Of a stretch of DNA of 64,000 bases, positions 51,784 through 61,242 are shown in pieces. Position 1 is the stretch's first letter. Every line of letters begins with the position of its first letter. The DNA is from Natrinema versiforme JCM 10478 (lineage in GTDB: Archaea > Halobacteriota > Halobacteria > Halobacteriales > Natrialbaceae): contig NZ_AOID01000062.1 in assembly GCF_000337195.1 (NCBI RefSeq), positions 45,246 through 109,245 of the forward strand. The letters are read 5' to 3'. The notes beneath the pieces are model-generated. The model saw nothing but the letters and a program-made list of their open reading frames with translations. It searched no databases and was not told where the DNA came from. A program made the position numbers and the translations under genes.

Positions 51784-54141
51784 CTAGCTCCCCTCCTGAA
51801 GTCCGTCCCAGATCGACGCGGCGGTGATCGGTAGCTCGGAGATCCGAACCCCGACGGCGTCGTCAACGGCGTTTGCGACGGCCGGAGACGGGCCGAGGAT
51901 CGACACCTCCCCGACGCTTTTCGCGCCGTAGGGACCCGTCGGCTCGTAGGTCTCGACGATTTCGGTCTCGATCTCCGGCAGATCCGGCGCGTGCATCACC
52001 TCGTAATCCCGGAGCCCGCGGATATCCGGCTGGCCGTCCTCGTCGAAGGGCAGTGTCTCCGAGAGTGTCTGTCCGAGTCCCATGACCGCGCCGCCGACGA
52101 TCTGACCGCGCACGTTCGCGGGGTTGAGCGCCTGTCCGCAGTCGACGGCGTTGACCAGTCGCAAGACCTCGAACTCGCCGGTTTCAGTGTCGACTTCGAC
52201 CTCGGCGAGCTGCGCCGCGAACGGCTTGGGCGACAGTGCCGTGAAGTGCTCGCCGGTACCGATGAGCCGGCGTTTCGGTCCCCGAACGCCCTCGAAGGCT
52301 TCGGCGGCGAACGCTCCGAGTGTCATCGACGTTCCGTCGGGGAAGGAGACGTCCCCGTCCGCCAACTCGACGGATTCGGGAGCAGTATCGTGCCACTCCG
52401 CCGCGAGTTCCCGGACCTTCCCGGCGAGATCGCGGGCCGCTTTCTCGGTGGCGTTGCCGCTGATGTAGGTGGTGCTACTCGCGTACGCGCCGTTGTCCCA
52501 CGGCGTCGCATCGGTGTCGTCAGCCTTCACGTGGACCGACTCGATATCGAGGCCGAAGACGCTGGCCGCGATCTGGCCCATCACCGTCTCCGAGCCCTGC
52601 CCCGTGTCACCGACGCCGATCCGGACAGTGAGCGTACCGTCGTCTTCGAGGGTAATCGAACAGCGGGAGTACTCGCTGTTTGGGACGCCCGATTTCGCCA
52701 TCGTCAGGGCGATGCCGTAGCCGCGCTGGTAGCGGTCGTCGTCGGGTTGGTCCGGGCCATCGGCCCAGCCGACCGTTGTACAGGCGCGGTCGAGACACTC
52801 CGTGACACCGACGGACTCGAGTACTGGCTTGCTCTCGCTGTGTGCCGGCTCGAAGCTCTCCTCGCCTTCCTCGATGACGTTCCGGCGGCGGAACTCGGCG
52901 GGGTCCATCCCGATGGCATCGGCGACCTCGTCGATGTGACTCTCGAGGCCGAAGGTACCCTGCACAGCGCCGTAGCCGCGCATCGCCCCGCCGGGGGTGA
53001 GGTTGGTGTAGACCGCTCGGCCCGTGAAGAGTCGGTTCTCGGTCGGATAGATAGACATCGGCTCGTGAGCGGCGTTCGAGAGGACCGCCGAGGCGTGACA
53101 GCCGTACGCACCCGTATTCGAGGTGATGTCGACGTGCATCGCGGTGATCGTTCCGTCTTCGCGGACGCCGGTTTCGACCTCGACGGTCTGGGCGTGGCGG
53201 GTCTGGGAGACGTGAAGGTCTTCCTTGCGGCTGTTTTTGAGTCGGACCTTCCGGCCGGTCTCTAAAGCGAGTGCCGCGCTGATGAACTGGTTCGGGACCG
53301 TGTCCTGGCGGACGCCGAAGCCGCCGCCGACGCGAGGTTTGATCACCTTCACGTCGGTCCGGTTCAGCCCGAACGCGCGGGCGATTTTGTCCCGACAGAT
53401 GTGCGAGACCTGCGTCGTCGTTCGGAGTACTAGCCGCTCGCGATCGTCGATCCACGCGATGGTCGTGTTCGGCTCCATCGGGAGGTGCTGGACGATCTGG
53501 CTCTCGTATTCGCCTGCGACGACCGCGTCTGCCTGCTCGAAGCCCGCCTCGACATCGCCCTCCTCGTGGCGCGTCTCACAGACGATGTTTCGCTCGGGGA
53601 CGGCGTTTTCCTGTGGGTTCTCGTACTCCTCCGGGTGCAGCGTCGGCGCGTCCGGCTCCATCGCCTCCTCGGGCTCGAGGACGTGTTCGAGCACCTCGTA
53701 GTCGACATCGATGGCCTCGATAGCCCGCTCGGCGGCGTCGGCGGATCGCGCTGCGACCGCCGCGACCGGTTCGCCGACATGTCGCACCGTCTCGTTGAGG
53801 ACGTGCTCGTCGAACGGTGCCGGTGCCGGGTACGGAAACCCGGTTCGCGTAAACCGTTTGTCTGGAACGTCCTCGTGGGTGAGCACCGCTTCGACGCTGT
53901 CGATCGCCTCGGCGGCCTCGGTGTCGACCGATCGGATGCGAGCGTGGGCGTGCGGGCTGCGGAGGGGCCGTCCCTCGAGCGCGTCTTCAGTCGGAATATC
54001 GTCAGTGTACCGGGCGTTGCCGGTGACGAGCCCCCAGCCGTCGACCTTCTCGACGCTCTCACCGACGGCTGCGCTCGTCTCGTCTGTCTCGTTCGTCTCT
54101 CCGGACGCCGTCGACTGCTCGGTGAGTTCGGACAGGGACAT
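51784..54141 (-). CDS. Xanthine dehydrogenase molybdopterin-binding subunit
   Basis: 785 residues, normal for the large subunit. Features: GWGLVTGNARYTDDI at the start, KPRVGGGFGVRQDT, TPGGAMRGYGAVQG, VGDTGQGSETVMGQIAA, and the catalytic-Glu region near the end in YGAKSVGEVSILGPSPAVANA (in part). It hydroxylates hypoxanthine and xanthine to urate. The N-terminal 35 residues are an added acidic arm. It lies between the Fe-S and FAD subunits. Assignment to xanthine rather than another aldehyde/CO-type substrate rests on the purine context. Confidence 0.92.
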   Translation of the reverse strand: MSLSELTEQSTASGETNETDETSAAVGESVEKVDGWGLVTGNARYTDDIPTEDALEGRPLRSPHAHARIRSVDTEAAEAIDSVEAVLTHEDVPDKRFTRTGFPYPAPAPFDEHVLNETVRHVGEPVAAVAARSADAAERAIEAIDVDYEVLEHVLEPEEAMEPDAPTLHPEEYENPQENAVPERNIVCETRHEEGDVEAGFEQADAVVAGEYESQIVQHLPMEPNTTIAWIDDRERLVLRTTTQVSHICRDKIARAFGLNRTDVKVIKPRVGGGFGVRQDTVPNQFISAALALETGRKVRLKNSRKEDLHVSQTRHAQTVEVETGVREDGTITAMHVDITSNTGAYGCHASAVLSNAAHEPMSIYPTENRLFTGRAVYTNLTPGGAMRGYGAVQGTFGLESHIDEVADAIGMDPAEFRRRNVIEEGEESFEPAHSESKPVLESVGVTECLDRACTTVGWADGPDQPDDDRYQRGYGIALTMAKSGVPNSEYSRCSITLEDDGTLTVRIGVGDTGQGSETVMGQIAASVFGLDIESVHVKADDTDATPWDNGAYASSTTYISGNATEKAARDLAGKVRELAAEWHDTAPESVELADGDVSFPDGTSMTLGAFAAEAFEGVRGPKRRLIGTGEHFTALSPKPFAAQLAEVEVDTETGEFEVLRLVNAVDCGQALNPANVRGQIVGGAVMGLGQTLSETLPFDEDGQPDIRGLRDYEVMHAPDLPEIETEIVETYEPTGPYGAKSVGEVSILGPSPAVANAVDDAVGVRISELPITAASIWDGLQEGS

Positions 54142-54142
54142 T

Positions 54143-54661
54143 TCAGTGCTCTCCCTCGGCCGCCGGCTCCGCGTCGGGGAGGCGCTCGGCCGCGGCCTGT
54201 ATCGCTTCGATTTGCTGGACGTAGCCGGTACAGCGACAGATGTTCCCGCTCAGGGCGTCGGCGATCGCTTCCTCGGTCGGTACCGTGTCGCGCTGAAGCA
54301 GGTCGTAGGCGGAGAGCAACACGCCGGGGATACAGTAGCCACACTGGGCAGCGCCCCGCTCGAGAAATTCCTCCTGGAGCGGATGGAGCCGGCCGTCGTC
54401 GTCGAGCAACCCCTCGACGGTCATCACGTCGTCGCCGTCGCAACTCGCCGCGGGCACGAGACACGAGCGGGTGAGGCCCTCCTCTCCAAGGATCACGTTA
54501 CAGGCACCACAGACCCCCTCGTCACAGCCGTTTTTGACGCTGTAGTGGCCCGCTCGTCGGAGGCTTGCCATGAGCGTCTCGCCGGGCTCGATATCGAGCC
54601 GTTCGCGTTCGCCGTTGATGCAGATGTGGATAGAATCTGCTGATTTCTTTTCCTGGCTCAT
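54143..54661 (-). CDS. Xanthine dehydrogenase 2Fe-2S subunit
   Basis: 172 residues. Two clusters are visible: the plant-type ferredoxin motif CDEGVCGACNVILG with a later Cys, and the second cluster CGYCIPG ... GNICRCTGY. It carries electrons from the Mo site to FAD. It is the first gene of the operon; a TATA-like AGTATTTAATCG lies about 30 bases upstream. One base separates its stop from the Mo subunit start. Confidence 0.95.
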   Translation of the reverse strand: MSQEKKSADSIHICINGERERLDIEPGETLMASLRRAGHYSVKNGCDEGVCGACNVILGEEGLTRSCLVPAASCDGDDVMTVEGLLDDDGRLHPLQEEFLERGAAQCGYCIPGVLLSAYDLLQRDTVPTEEAIADALSGNICRCTGYVQQIEAIQAAAERLPDAEPAAEGEH

Positions 54662-55157
54662 TCTCTTCCATATTGTGCACCATCTCGATTAAATACTTTG
54701 GGTATGTGTGCTATTTGCGAGCGATTGCTAACAGTCGGCTGTTTTCCTCACACAGTCGTAGTTGGTTCGACACAGGTGACCCGTTGTCCACGGTCTCAGT
54801 ATCTCGACGCACAGTCGTGGCGACTGCTGGCACCGATTGTGACGGTCCCTCTCGGACCGAACTCGGCTGGGACCGGCCCTGCCGTTCGCTGGGCGACCCC
54901 GTAAATGGCCTCGAACCGCTTGCATGGCCCCATGCCGATGGACGACACCGTCAGTCTCCTCGAGCAGCGTTTCGAACGCGAGTGAACTGTCCCGGCGACG
55001 CGTTACGGGTCCGTGAGCGCAGTCGCCGGAACGGCAACACGGGCGTCACGGATCTCATACGGACTGTCGGACGGCTCTTCCGAACGATCGTGACCTGTTC
55101 TGTGGTTGCGCCGGCAAATCGGGACGGCCGACGGTACCAGTTCGTAGCGCCACGGTA
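54662..55157. other. Intergenic region, about 500 bases
   Basis: Promoter of the xanthine dehydrogenase operon at its left edge (54680-54700, including GGTATGTGTGCTATTT, which partly resembles the TATGTGTGTAA half-site). No gene is supported in the rest. Confidence 0.4.
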
Positions 55158-56594
55158 TCAATCATCGTCAGGCACGGGTTCGGTCGGACCGTCGGTCATC
55201 TTCTCGTCGATCTGCATCGGCATCTCCGGCGTGAGTCCGTCGGTGTACTCCGTCGGTCCGAATCCAACGCCGCCGCCGGGAAGGACGATATTGAGAACGA
55301 GCGCGGAAATCCCGCCGCTGACGAGTGCGGAGCCGAACAGGGTCTGAACCTCGTCAGGAAAGTTTGCAAGGAGTTCCGGACGAAGCGAGACGCCGAGTCC
55401 GAGCGCGATAGACAGGGCGAGGATCGTCGAGTTCCGGTGGTCGAGGGTGACGTTCTGAAGGATGATGCGTGCGCCCGAGGAGAAGATCATCGCGAACAGA
55501 ATCAACGCGCCGCCGCCGAGGACGGCGTCGGGCATCGCGGAGACGACTGCACCGATCTTCGGGACGAACCCGAGGATTATCAGGGCGACACCACCGATTC
55601 CGACGACGTAGCGGCTCGCGACGCCCGTGAAGTTCACGAGTCCAACGTTCTGTGAAAACGAAGTGTTCGGCATCGCGTTGAATACGGCCCCGAATATGCT
55701 CATCACACCGTCAGCGAGCAGCCCCCCGCGGAGTTCCGCTTTGGTAGCGTCCCGACCCGTCGCCGCGACGGTCCCAGAGATATCTCCGATCGTCTCCATC
55801 CCGGTAACGATGTACAGAAATGCCATCGTGAGAACGGCACTCGGCGGGAATGAGAGGCCGTATTTCAGCGGGACCGGGACGGTGATCCACCCAGCAGTCG
55901 CCACACCCGAGAAGTCGACGACGCCCAGCGCAATCGCTGCGACGTAGCCGACAGCGATACCGACGAAGACACTGATCACGCGAAGGAATCCCTCGAAGAA
56001 CTGGTTGAGGACGAGCGTCGTCACCAAGACGAGCCCCGCGAGACCGAGATTGAGGAAAGAGCCGTATCCCTCGGCACCGGGTCCTGCAGAGGCACCAGCG
56101 GCGTAGTCCATCCCGGTCGGGATGAGGGTCAGTCCGATGAGCATCACGACAATACCCGTGACCAGCGGCGGGAAGTATCGCCTGAATCGATCCAACGTGA
56201 CTCCCATGAGCATCTCGACAGGTGCGGCGATCAACGCCGTCCCGAACACCGCCGCTAATCCGAACTGGCTGCCGATTCCGATCAACGGACCGAGGAAGGC
56301 GAAACTGGTTCCCATGACGATCGGAAGTCGCGCACCAACCGGTCCGATAGGGAAGACCTGAACGAGCGTCGCGACGCCAGCGACGATCAGCGCCATCTGG
56401 ACCAGAAACGTCGTCTCTCCGGTGGCGGAGCCGACTGCACCCGCGAGGATCAGCGGCGGGGCGACGTTTCCGAGAAACATCGCAAGGACGTGCTGGATTC
56501 CCAGCGGAATCGCTTCCGCTATCGGTGGCCTGTCTTCAATATCGTACAGTACGACAGAGTTGCTTTCCGATTCGGTGGCTGATGAACCACTCAT
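55158..56594 (-). CDS. NCS2 family purine/xanthine permease
   Basis: 478 residues with about fourteen spans. NCS2 signatures: QHVLAMFLGNVAPPLILAGA at the start, VMGTSFAFLGPLIGIGSQFG, IVTGMETIGDISGTVAATGRD, NTSFSQNVGLVNFTGVASRYV and VLGGGALILFAMIFSSG. It imports xanthine, urate or uracil with H+ or Na+. Upstream of the xanthine dehydrogenase operon on the same strand, so it probably supplies its substrate. A purine-rich GAGGAGAAG lies just before the ATG as a possible ribosome-binding site. Confidence 0.93.
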   Translation of the reverse strand: MSGSSATESESNSVVLYDIEDRPPIAEAIPLGIQHVLAMFLGNVAPPLILAGAVGSATGETTFLVQMALIVAGVATLVQVFPIGPVGARLPIVMGTSFAFLGPLIGIGSQFGLAAVFGTALIAAPVEMLMGVTLDRFRRYFPPLVTGIVVMLIGLTLIPTGMDYAAGASAGPGAEGYGSFLNLGLAGLVLVTTLVLNQFFEGFLRVISVFVGIAVGYVAAIALGVVDFSGVATAGWITVPVPLKYGLSFPPSAVLTMAFLYIVTGMETIGDISGTVAATGRDATKAELRGGLLADGVMSIFGAVFNAMPNTSFSQNVGLVNFTGVASRYVVGIGGVALIILGFVPKIGAVVSAMPDAVLGGGALILFAMIFSSGARIILQNVTLDHRNSTILALSIALGLGVSLRPELLANFPDEVQTLFGSALVSGGISALVLNIVLPGGGVGFGPTEYTDGLTPEMPMQIDEKMTDGPTEPVPDDD

Positions 56595-56839
56595 ACATTT
56601 GCTTCTCCTCGTTATACCTTTTCAAAGTACTCCTTAGAGTCCTATTACACCTACACATATCTTATTCTATTTGGCTACTCGGGACACAAACGAAATTTCC
56701 AGATGTACCTAGCCAGGCGACGGTGGCCCGGATCGGCTCGAGCACACACTCGGATCGAACCACGGGACAGGGTTTCACTCATCAACCGGCGTTCACTCGT
56801 CTGCAACGAGCCTCGGTCAGTGTCAGTCTCTCTTTGATC

Positions 56840-57236
56840 GGTACGTCTCGCACGCCGTCGCAGAGCGTCGTCTCCTCAGTTTCTTTTAGTTCTCCGGCGG
56901 TCGCCATTCACGCTTGCAAGGCGATTGCCAACGAGTCCGCCAGCCGTGCTCTTGAAACACGTGGGGCCACAGGGCAGGAGAATCTCCTGTTCGTTCCAAT
57001 ACCCGGATAGAAGAGGAGGTCGCCGCGGGAGGGGTAGCCCGTGTGTAGTTCTTCTGGGGAAAGTCGGGCAGTTCGATCTCGCCGATATTGATCCAGGTGG
57101 CAATACTGCTCTAGGGGACGCGCATGAGTTCCGATCCGAATGGCAGGAACTCGTGGACTACGGTAACTGACTGCGGTGGTCGATCGTCATGTAGTTCGGC
57201 TGTGAAGGGCGGTCCGTCAACGCCGATTTCGATCAT
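56840..57236 (-). pseudogene. Decayed second copy of the DUF3830 gene
   Basis: From the ATG at 57236 the sequence tracks the intact gene at 36469: MIEIGVDGPPFTAELHDD, HEFLPFGSELMRV, then a TAG in place of the Arg-Trp pair, then SIATWINIGEIELPDFP. A frameshift follows before GYPSRGDLLFYPG and another before NEQEILLPCGPTCFKS, and a last one near the end. At least one stop and three frameshifts make it non-functional. It lies near a decayed IclR gene. Confidence 0.8.
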
Positions 57237-57519
57237 TGATGGGGGTCGTCGGTGTTACAAATCGGAGATGCTCATCGTTAATCGGGATTCGGGACACTAC
57301 AGAGCCCACCTCGATGAGCGCGGGCGCGGAAATTCGTATGAGTATTCGTTCGCACATCTCGAACGGACGGTTACAGGTAATCGAGGTGTTTGAGATATAG
57401 TGGCGAATTGGGGAGATATTTGCAATTAATTGGTCTATTCCCCACCATATATTCAAAACATCCCGAAACAGCGCAAAAGCGATTCAGTAGCGTCGTTCGA
57501 AATATACGAATGAACCAAT

Positions 57520-57764
57520 TGTTCTCCGTTACCGACGGCAAAACGCCATTCGCAGAACTCGCTCAGATCCGGGAACGAGGCTACGCATCCGACGCTACGG
57601 AGAAAATCGACGGCTTCCGAGCCACCAGCGCGTCGACTCGAGACACTAACGACCGCGTTCTCGTGTCGCTGAGCGTCTGCGATCTGACCACCATCGATTT
57701 CGAGAGGGGCTTGCTCAACGAGTCAGCCGCCCGGTGCACGTCAGTGAGGTCACTATTGGTATGA
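57520..57764 (+). pseudogene. Remnant of an IclR-type regulator (C-terminal part)
   Basis: The stretch FAELAQIRERGYASDATEKIDGF followed by RVLVSLSVCDL matches the ETIRDRGYAYNDEEEIEGF...LGSLSVSAP region of IclR effector domains. The HTH and the first half of the effector domain are absent, although the frame stays open further upstream (from 57390) without IclR character. It faces the decayed DUF3830 gene, repeating the intact pairing of IclR and the DUF3830 operon at 33.6-36.9 kb. Confidence 0.65.
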
Positions 57765-58650
57765 CCACCCAGTCCTCACAGCACGTTCGAAATAATCGAA
57801 CTTAGTCCATTGAACCCAACCCCGACTCATCAGCAGAGTGTGCCACGGACCGGAACACCGTCGGAAGAAAATAGCAGACACAGGGTTGGTATTCTGGGTT
57901 CAGATCCGATTTCGGACCTGAAAAACGCGTTGAGAAAACCGTCGGAAAAAGACATCGAACCGTCGAAAAGACGCTGTTCGAGTTACAGTCGTGAGGACGG
58001 CGAATTCAGGACGACGACGTGGATACGATCGGTCACCGTTCCGAAAACGAACGCGAAGTACCCAGATTCATCTTCGCGCCGCTGGCTATCTCGTTTGCGA
58101 TGTCCGCGTAATCATCCCGTTCATGTCGCTGGATTCGCTCGAAGCCATCGATTCGGACCGACTTGCCGATCTCGTTTCGTACTGATTCGGTCAGATATCT
58201 GGGCAACGGTCCCCGTTACGTCTCTGTCGATCGGCGTCATCTGTATCTACACGTTCGGAGATGTGCACGATTGGTTCCGTTTTGGTTCCGTCTTCAGTTG
58301 TGCCTTGTTCCATATCGACCGTTCGAATGACCCGCTGTTTCGTGTCGGCCCGTTCGATAGATATTACGACCATATGGGCGTAATCCTATAGTCATCTATT
58401 CTGGCTGGGTTTCAGGTGACACTAGCGCTTACGTGGTTGCCCGTATTCTATGTACCGTAGATTCGATTGTTTCTCGCACGGAGTGACGTCGACTGCTTCC
58501 CAAGTTGTCCGAGGATTCACACTCTCTGTTACAAACTTAAATATATGCGTGAATAATGAAAACAGGTGACTAGTTTTCGAAGGCTTTCTCCCGTTGTGGT
58601 TAGGGGAGATACGGACCGTCAACTGTCTGATCGGCCCACTACAGGGATGT
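57765..58650. other. Decayed region without intact genes
   Basis: Frames here are not protein-like over their full length. A 39-codon open stretch ending at the stop near 58183 (GYLVCDVRVIIPFMSLDSLEAIDSDRLADL in part) reads like a genuine C-terminus and may be a relic. AT-rich around 58535-58560. The left end of the IS6 element follows. Confidence 0.4.
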
Positions 58651-58713
58651 GTTGACCGGCACCGTCTAGTTAGCGCGGTTTGAGAAGCGAGCGGGTCGTG
58701 GAGTGAGTGTAGG

Positions 58714-59446
58714 ATGATGCTCGCAGACCTGCTCAGCGAGTGTTACGCGGCGGAATTTGATGAAGCTTGAGAGCGTGAGCGGACGGCGACGCCCGTCAGG
58801 GTGTTCGCCGTCCGTCTTCACTCGACCGATTGTTCGCTTCGAGAGATACAATCAATTCTTCGCTTGATCGGCGTAAAACGCACTCATCAAGCAACCTGGC
58901 ACTTGGTACATCAGCTAGCTGACAGCGTACCAGACCCGCCGACGTCCACGAGAGCGGAGCTCTCGTGCGGCCCATCAGAACGCGAAGCGTTCTGAGGACG
59001 GCAAAGCCGTCGCGGATCACTATTGATGAGACTGCTGTCAAGGTCAACGGAAAACGGTCTTGTGTGTACGCCGCAATAGATCTAGACTCACGGCTGATGC
59101 TCGATGTCGCAGCGTTCGGGCGAAGAGAAACCGATCCAGCCGTTGCATGCCTGCATCAATTGACCGAGAAACACGATCTCTCCGAGACGGTGTTTCTCGT
59201 TGATGCCTACGGCTATCTAACTGCCCTCTCTCGATTAGGTTGAGCGGTCAACTCGACTACGTTGATCGAACCCTAATCGAAAGGTGGTTTCACACCTTCA
59301 GGATTCGAGTTGACCGCTTCCATAATTCATGGGTGGACAGTCGGGCGAGCATCAGAGAAGGGTTTGAATAGTTCGTACACTACCACAATACACAACGGCC
59401 ATACCAATTACTTAACGGACAGACGCCAGCGGGGGTACTAAACTAG
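58714..59446 (+). pseudogene. IS6-family transposase, disrupted
   Basis: Begins MMLADLLSECYAAEFDEA and is then stopped; continues as FAVRLHSTDCSLREIQSILR and LIGVKRTHQATWHLVHQLAD, then after a hairpin array as TIDETAVKVNGKRSCVYAAID (first DDE Asp), HDLSETVFLVDAYGYLTALS (second Asp), then after another stop as WFHTFRIRVDRFHNSWV (third residue region, Glu in TLIERWF) and FVHYHNTQRPYQLLNGQTP. At least three interruptions, so no active enzyme. Confidence 0.85.
58947..59011. repeat. Array of three perfect hairpins inside the IS6 transposase
   Basis: CACGAGAGC-gga-GCTCTCGTG (58947-58967), CAGAACGC-gaa-GCGTTCTG (58976-58994) and GACGGC-aaa-GCCGTC (58997-59011), each with a three-base purine loop. 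The array breaks the transposase reading frame between PDPP and the TIDETAVK motif, where intact relatives have only a few residues, so it is an insertion. Confidence 0.7.
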
Positions 59447-59575
59447 ACAGTACCGTCAATGCTAAAGAGTGATCTGTTTTATCCTCGAGTCGAAACAGGT
59501 ATGCCTATCGTGGCCATTACCCATGACCGAATGAATCCAGCCCAAGATAGGAGCGAGTGTACATCGCTTCCCGTG

Positions 59576-60196
59576 ATGTCAGTTGTTGATCCGGATAGGG
59601 CACGGGAGCGCGACTCAACCATCTGGGGACTTCTCCTCGCAGCCGGTACCAGCAACCGATACGGGACGGAGAATAAGCTACTCGAACCGATCCACGGTGA
59701 GCCGATCATCCGGCATGCGACACGAGCGCTCGTTTCGTCCAGCGTAGACGGTGTCACGTTGGTTGCCGGACACCAAGCAGATGATATTCGAACTGCTGTC
59801 GCTGGATTCGATGTGGAAATACGCGTCAACGACAACTATGAGAAGGGACAGAGCACGAGCGTACGGACGGGAATAGAAGCGATGTGCGAGCACGAGGCCG
59901 ACGCAGCGGTGATAGCACTCGGTGATATGCCGTGCATTGCGTCGTCGACGGTCGATCGACTCATTACCGCATACGTCACGGAAAACCGGCCAGCGCTCGC
60001 AGCCGCCTACAGGGGCCAGCGTGGAAACCCAGTCCTGTTCGATGCCCAGTTCTTCGATGCCCTCGTCGACGTTACGGGAGACGTCGGCGGCCGACGACTG
60101 CTGCTCTCCGTCGATGACGGGGCTGCCGTAGAGACGGCCGATCCCGGCGTTCTCCGGGATATTGACCGTCCGTCAGACCTGCGTGACCTCGAATAA
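59576..60196 (+). CDS. Molybdenum cofactor nucleotidyltransferase (MocA/MobA-like)
   Basis: 206 residues from the ATG at 59576 (MSVVDPDRARERD); earlier in-frame ATGs at 59459, 59501 and 59531 would add a non-conserved arm that starts at the IS edge. The NTP-transferase signature is GLLLAAGTSNRYGTENKLLEPI, with VIALGDMPCIASSTVD as the metal-binding motif and GNPVLF later. It attaches CMP (MocA) to the molybdopterin cofactor of xanthine-dehydrogenase-type enzymes. The XDH subunits and XdhC are encoded close by, so this is probably the dedicated cofactor maturation enzyme. Confidence 0.88.
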   Translation: MSVVDPDRARERDSTIWGLLLAAGTSNRYGTENKLLEPIHGEPIIRHATRALVSSSVDGVTLVAGHQADDIRTAVAGFDVEIRVNDNYEKGQSTSVRTGIEAMCEHEADAAVIALGDMPCIASSTVDRLITAYVTENRPALAAAYRGQRGNPVLFDAQFFDALVDVTGDVGGRRLLLSVDDGAAVETADPGVLRDIDRPSDLRDLE

Positions 60197-60389
60197 CCCA
60201 TCCGACAGCGAGCATTAGGCAGTTACTCCCCACGTGATACGGTCCCAGGTCCGTTCGTAGAGATAGTAGGTGCTGGGTTTCAGTGAATTAGTCATGAGAC
60301 CAATGTTTATCGCGTCGCTTACATCGCCGATAATAACCCATGTAATGGTTACTGCGATTAGTAGCATAACCAGTCTCTATCTCTCCCAA

Positions 60390-61205
60390 CTGTCTATCAC
60401 GACCTCGTCAAGTCGTCGGCAATCGACGACGCTGACGTCTCGAGCGTCACACGCCTAGGCTACGCGGGAACGTCGATGACTGCCCCGATCCAGGACGGGG
60501 TCAGGGAAACGTTCGTCCCCGAAATCTTCGTCAACCACTACGGCAGCACCGAGGTGGATACGCACAGCATCTGTTCGTGGATCGATTCGAAACCCGGCTC
60601 CGCGGGCCGTACCGGAATCAACACGCGAATTCGGATCGTCGACTCCAAACGCGACGGGACGGTTCCGCCAAGCGAAACAGTCGAACGGGCGAACTCGGCG
60701 AAATAATCGTCGACGCGACCTCGCCGGAAGCGTTCAACGGCTATCTCGATCGTCCGGAAGCGAACGAACGGTCCTTCGGGGACGGCTGGTACTTCACCGG
60801 TGACCTGGGCTACCGCGATGAGGTGATATCTTCGTCGTGGGACGAGTCGACGACATGATCATCAGTGGCGGTGAGAACATCTACCCCGTCGAAGTCGAGA
60901 CCGTCCTTGACGGACACGAAGCGATCGACGAAGTAGCCGTCGTCGGCATCGACGACGAGCGATGGAATCAGATCGTGACCGCGTTCGTCATTATTCCCGA
61001 GGGACCGGAGGACATCGACTTCTCGAGTCTCGGCGATCAGTTAGACACGTACTGCCGGGAGAGCGACGATCTCGCGAACTTCAAGCGACCACGGAAGTAC
61101 GTATTCGTCGACGAGCTCGTCAAGAGCAACGTCGAGAAAGTGCTTCGCTGGAAACGCGATATCGACGACCTCGACATCAAAGTGTGCGAAATCAGTAACA
61201 TCTGA
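60390..61205 (+). pseudogene. Acyl-CoA synthetase (AMP-forming ligase) remnant
   Basis: Only the C-terminal half remains, in three frames: YHDLVKSSAIDDADV ... GYAGTSMTAPIQDGVRE and IFVNHYGSTEVDTH (the A5-type YGSTE motif) up to about 60700; then GELGEIIVDATSPEAFNGYL and GWYFTGDLGYRDE (the TGD motif) to about 60825; then VGRVDDMIISGGENIYPVEVE and the final Lys-containing segment SNVEKVLRWKRD. Two frameshifts and loss of the N-terminal half, including the P-loop, make it inactive. Confidence 0.8.
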
Positions 61206-61242
61206 ACAGAGTTCGATCGACGAACGACGTGAGGACGCTCGT

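Larger units (their letters stand above)
58651..59460 (+). mobile_element. IS6-family (ISH-type) insertion sequence, inactive
   Basis: Terminal inverted repeats: GTTGACCGGCACCGTCTAGTT at the left (58651-58671; 21 bases, core TTGAC..GTCTAGTT) pairs with the right end AACTAGACAGTACCGTCAA (59441-59459), with three or four mismatches. The single gene inside is broken. No clear target-site duplication was found. The size, about 810 bases, fits IS6-type haloarchaeal elements. Confidence 0.75.

Noticed and set aside
51991..53265. 424-codon plus-strand frame
   Set aside because: Antisense of the xanthine dehydrogenase large subunit; no recognisable motif.
57810..58391. 193-codon plus-strand frame
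   Set aside because: Arginine/serine-rich translation without domain; coherent pieces occur only in other frames, so the area is decayed DNA.
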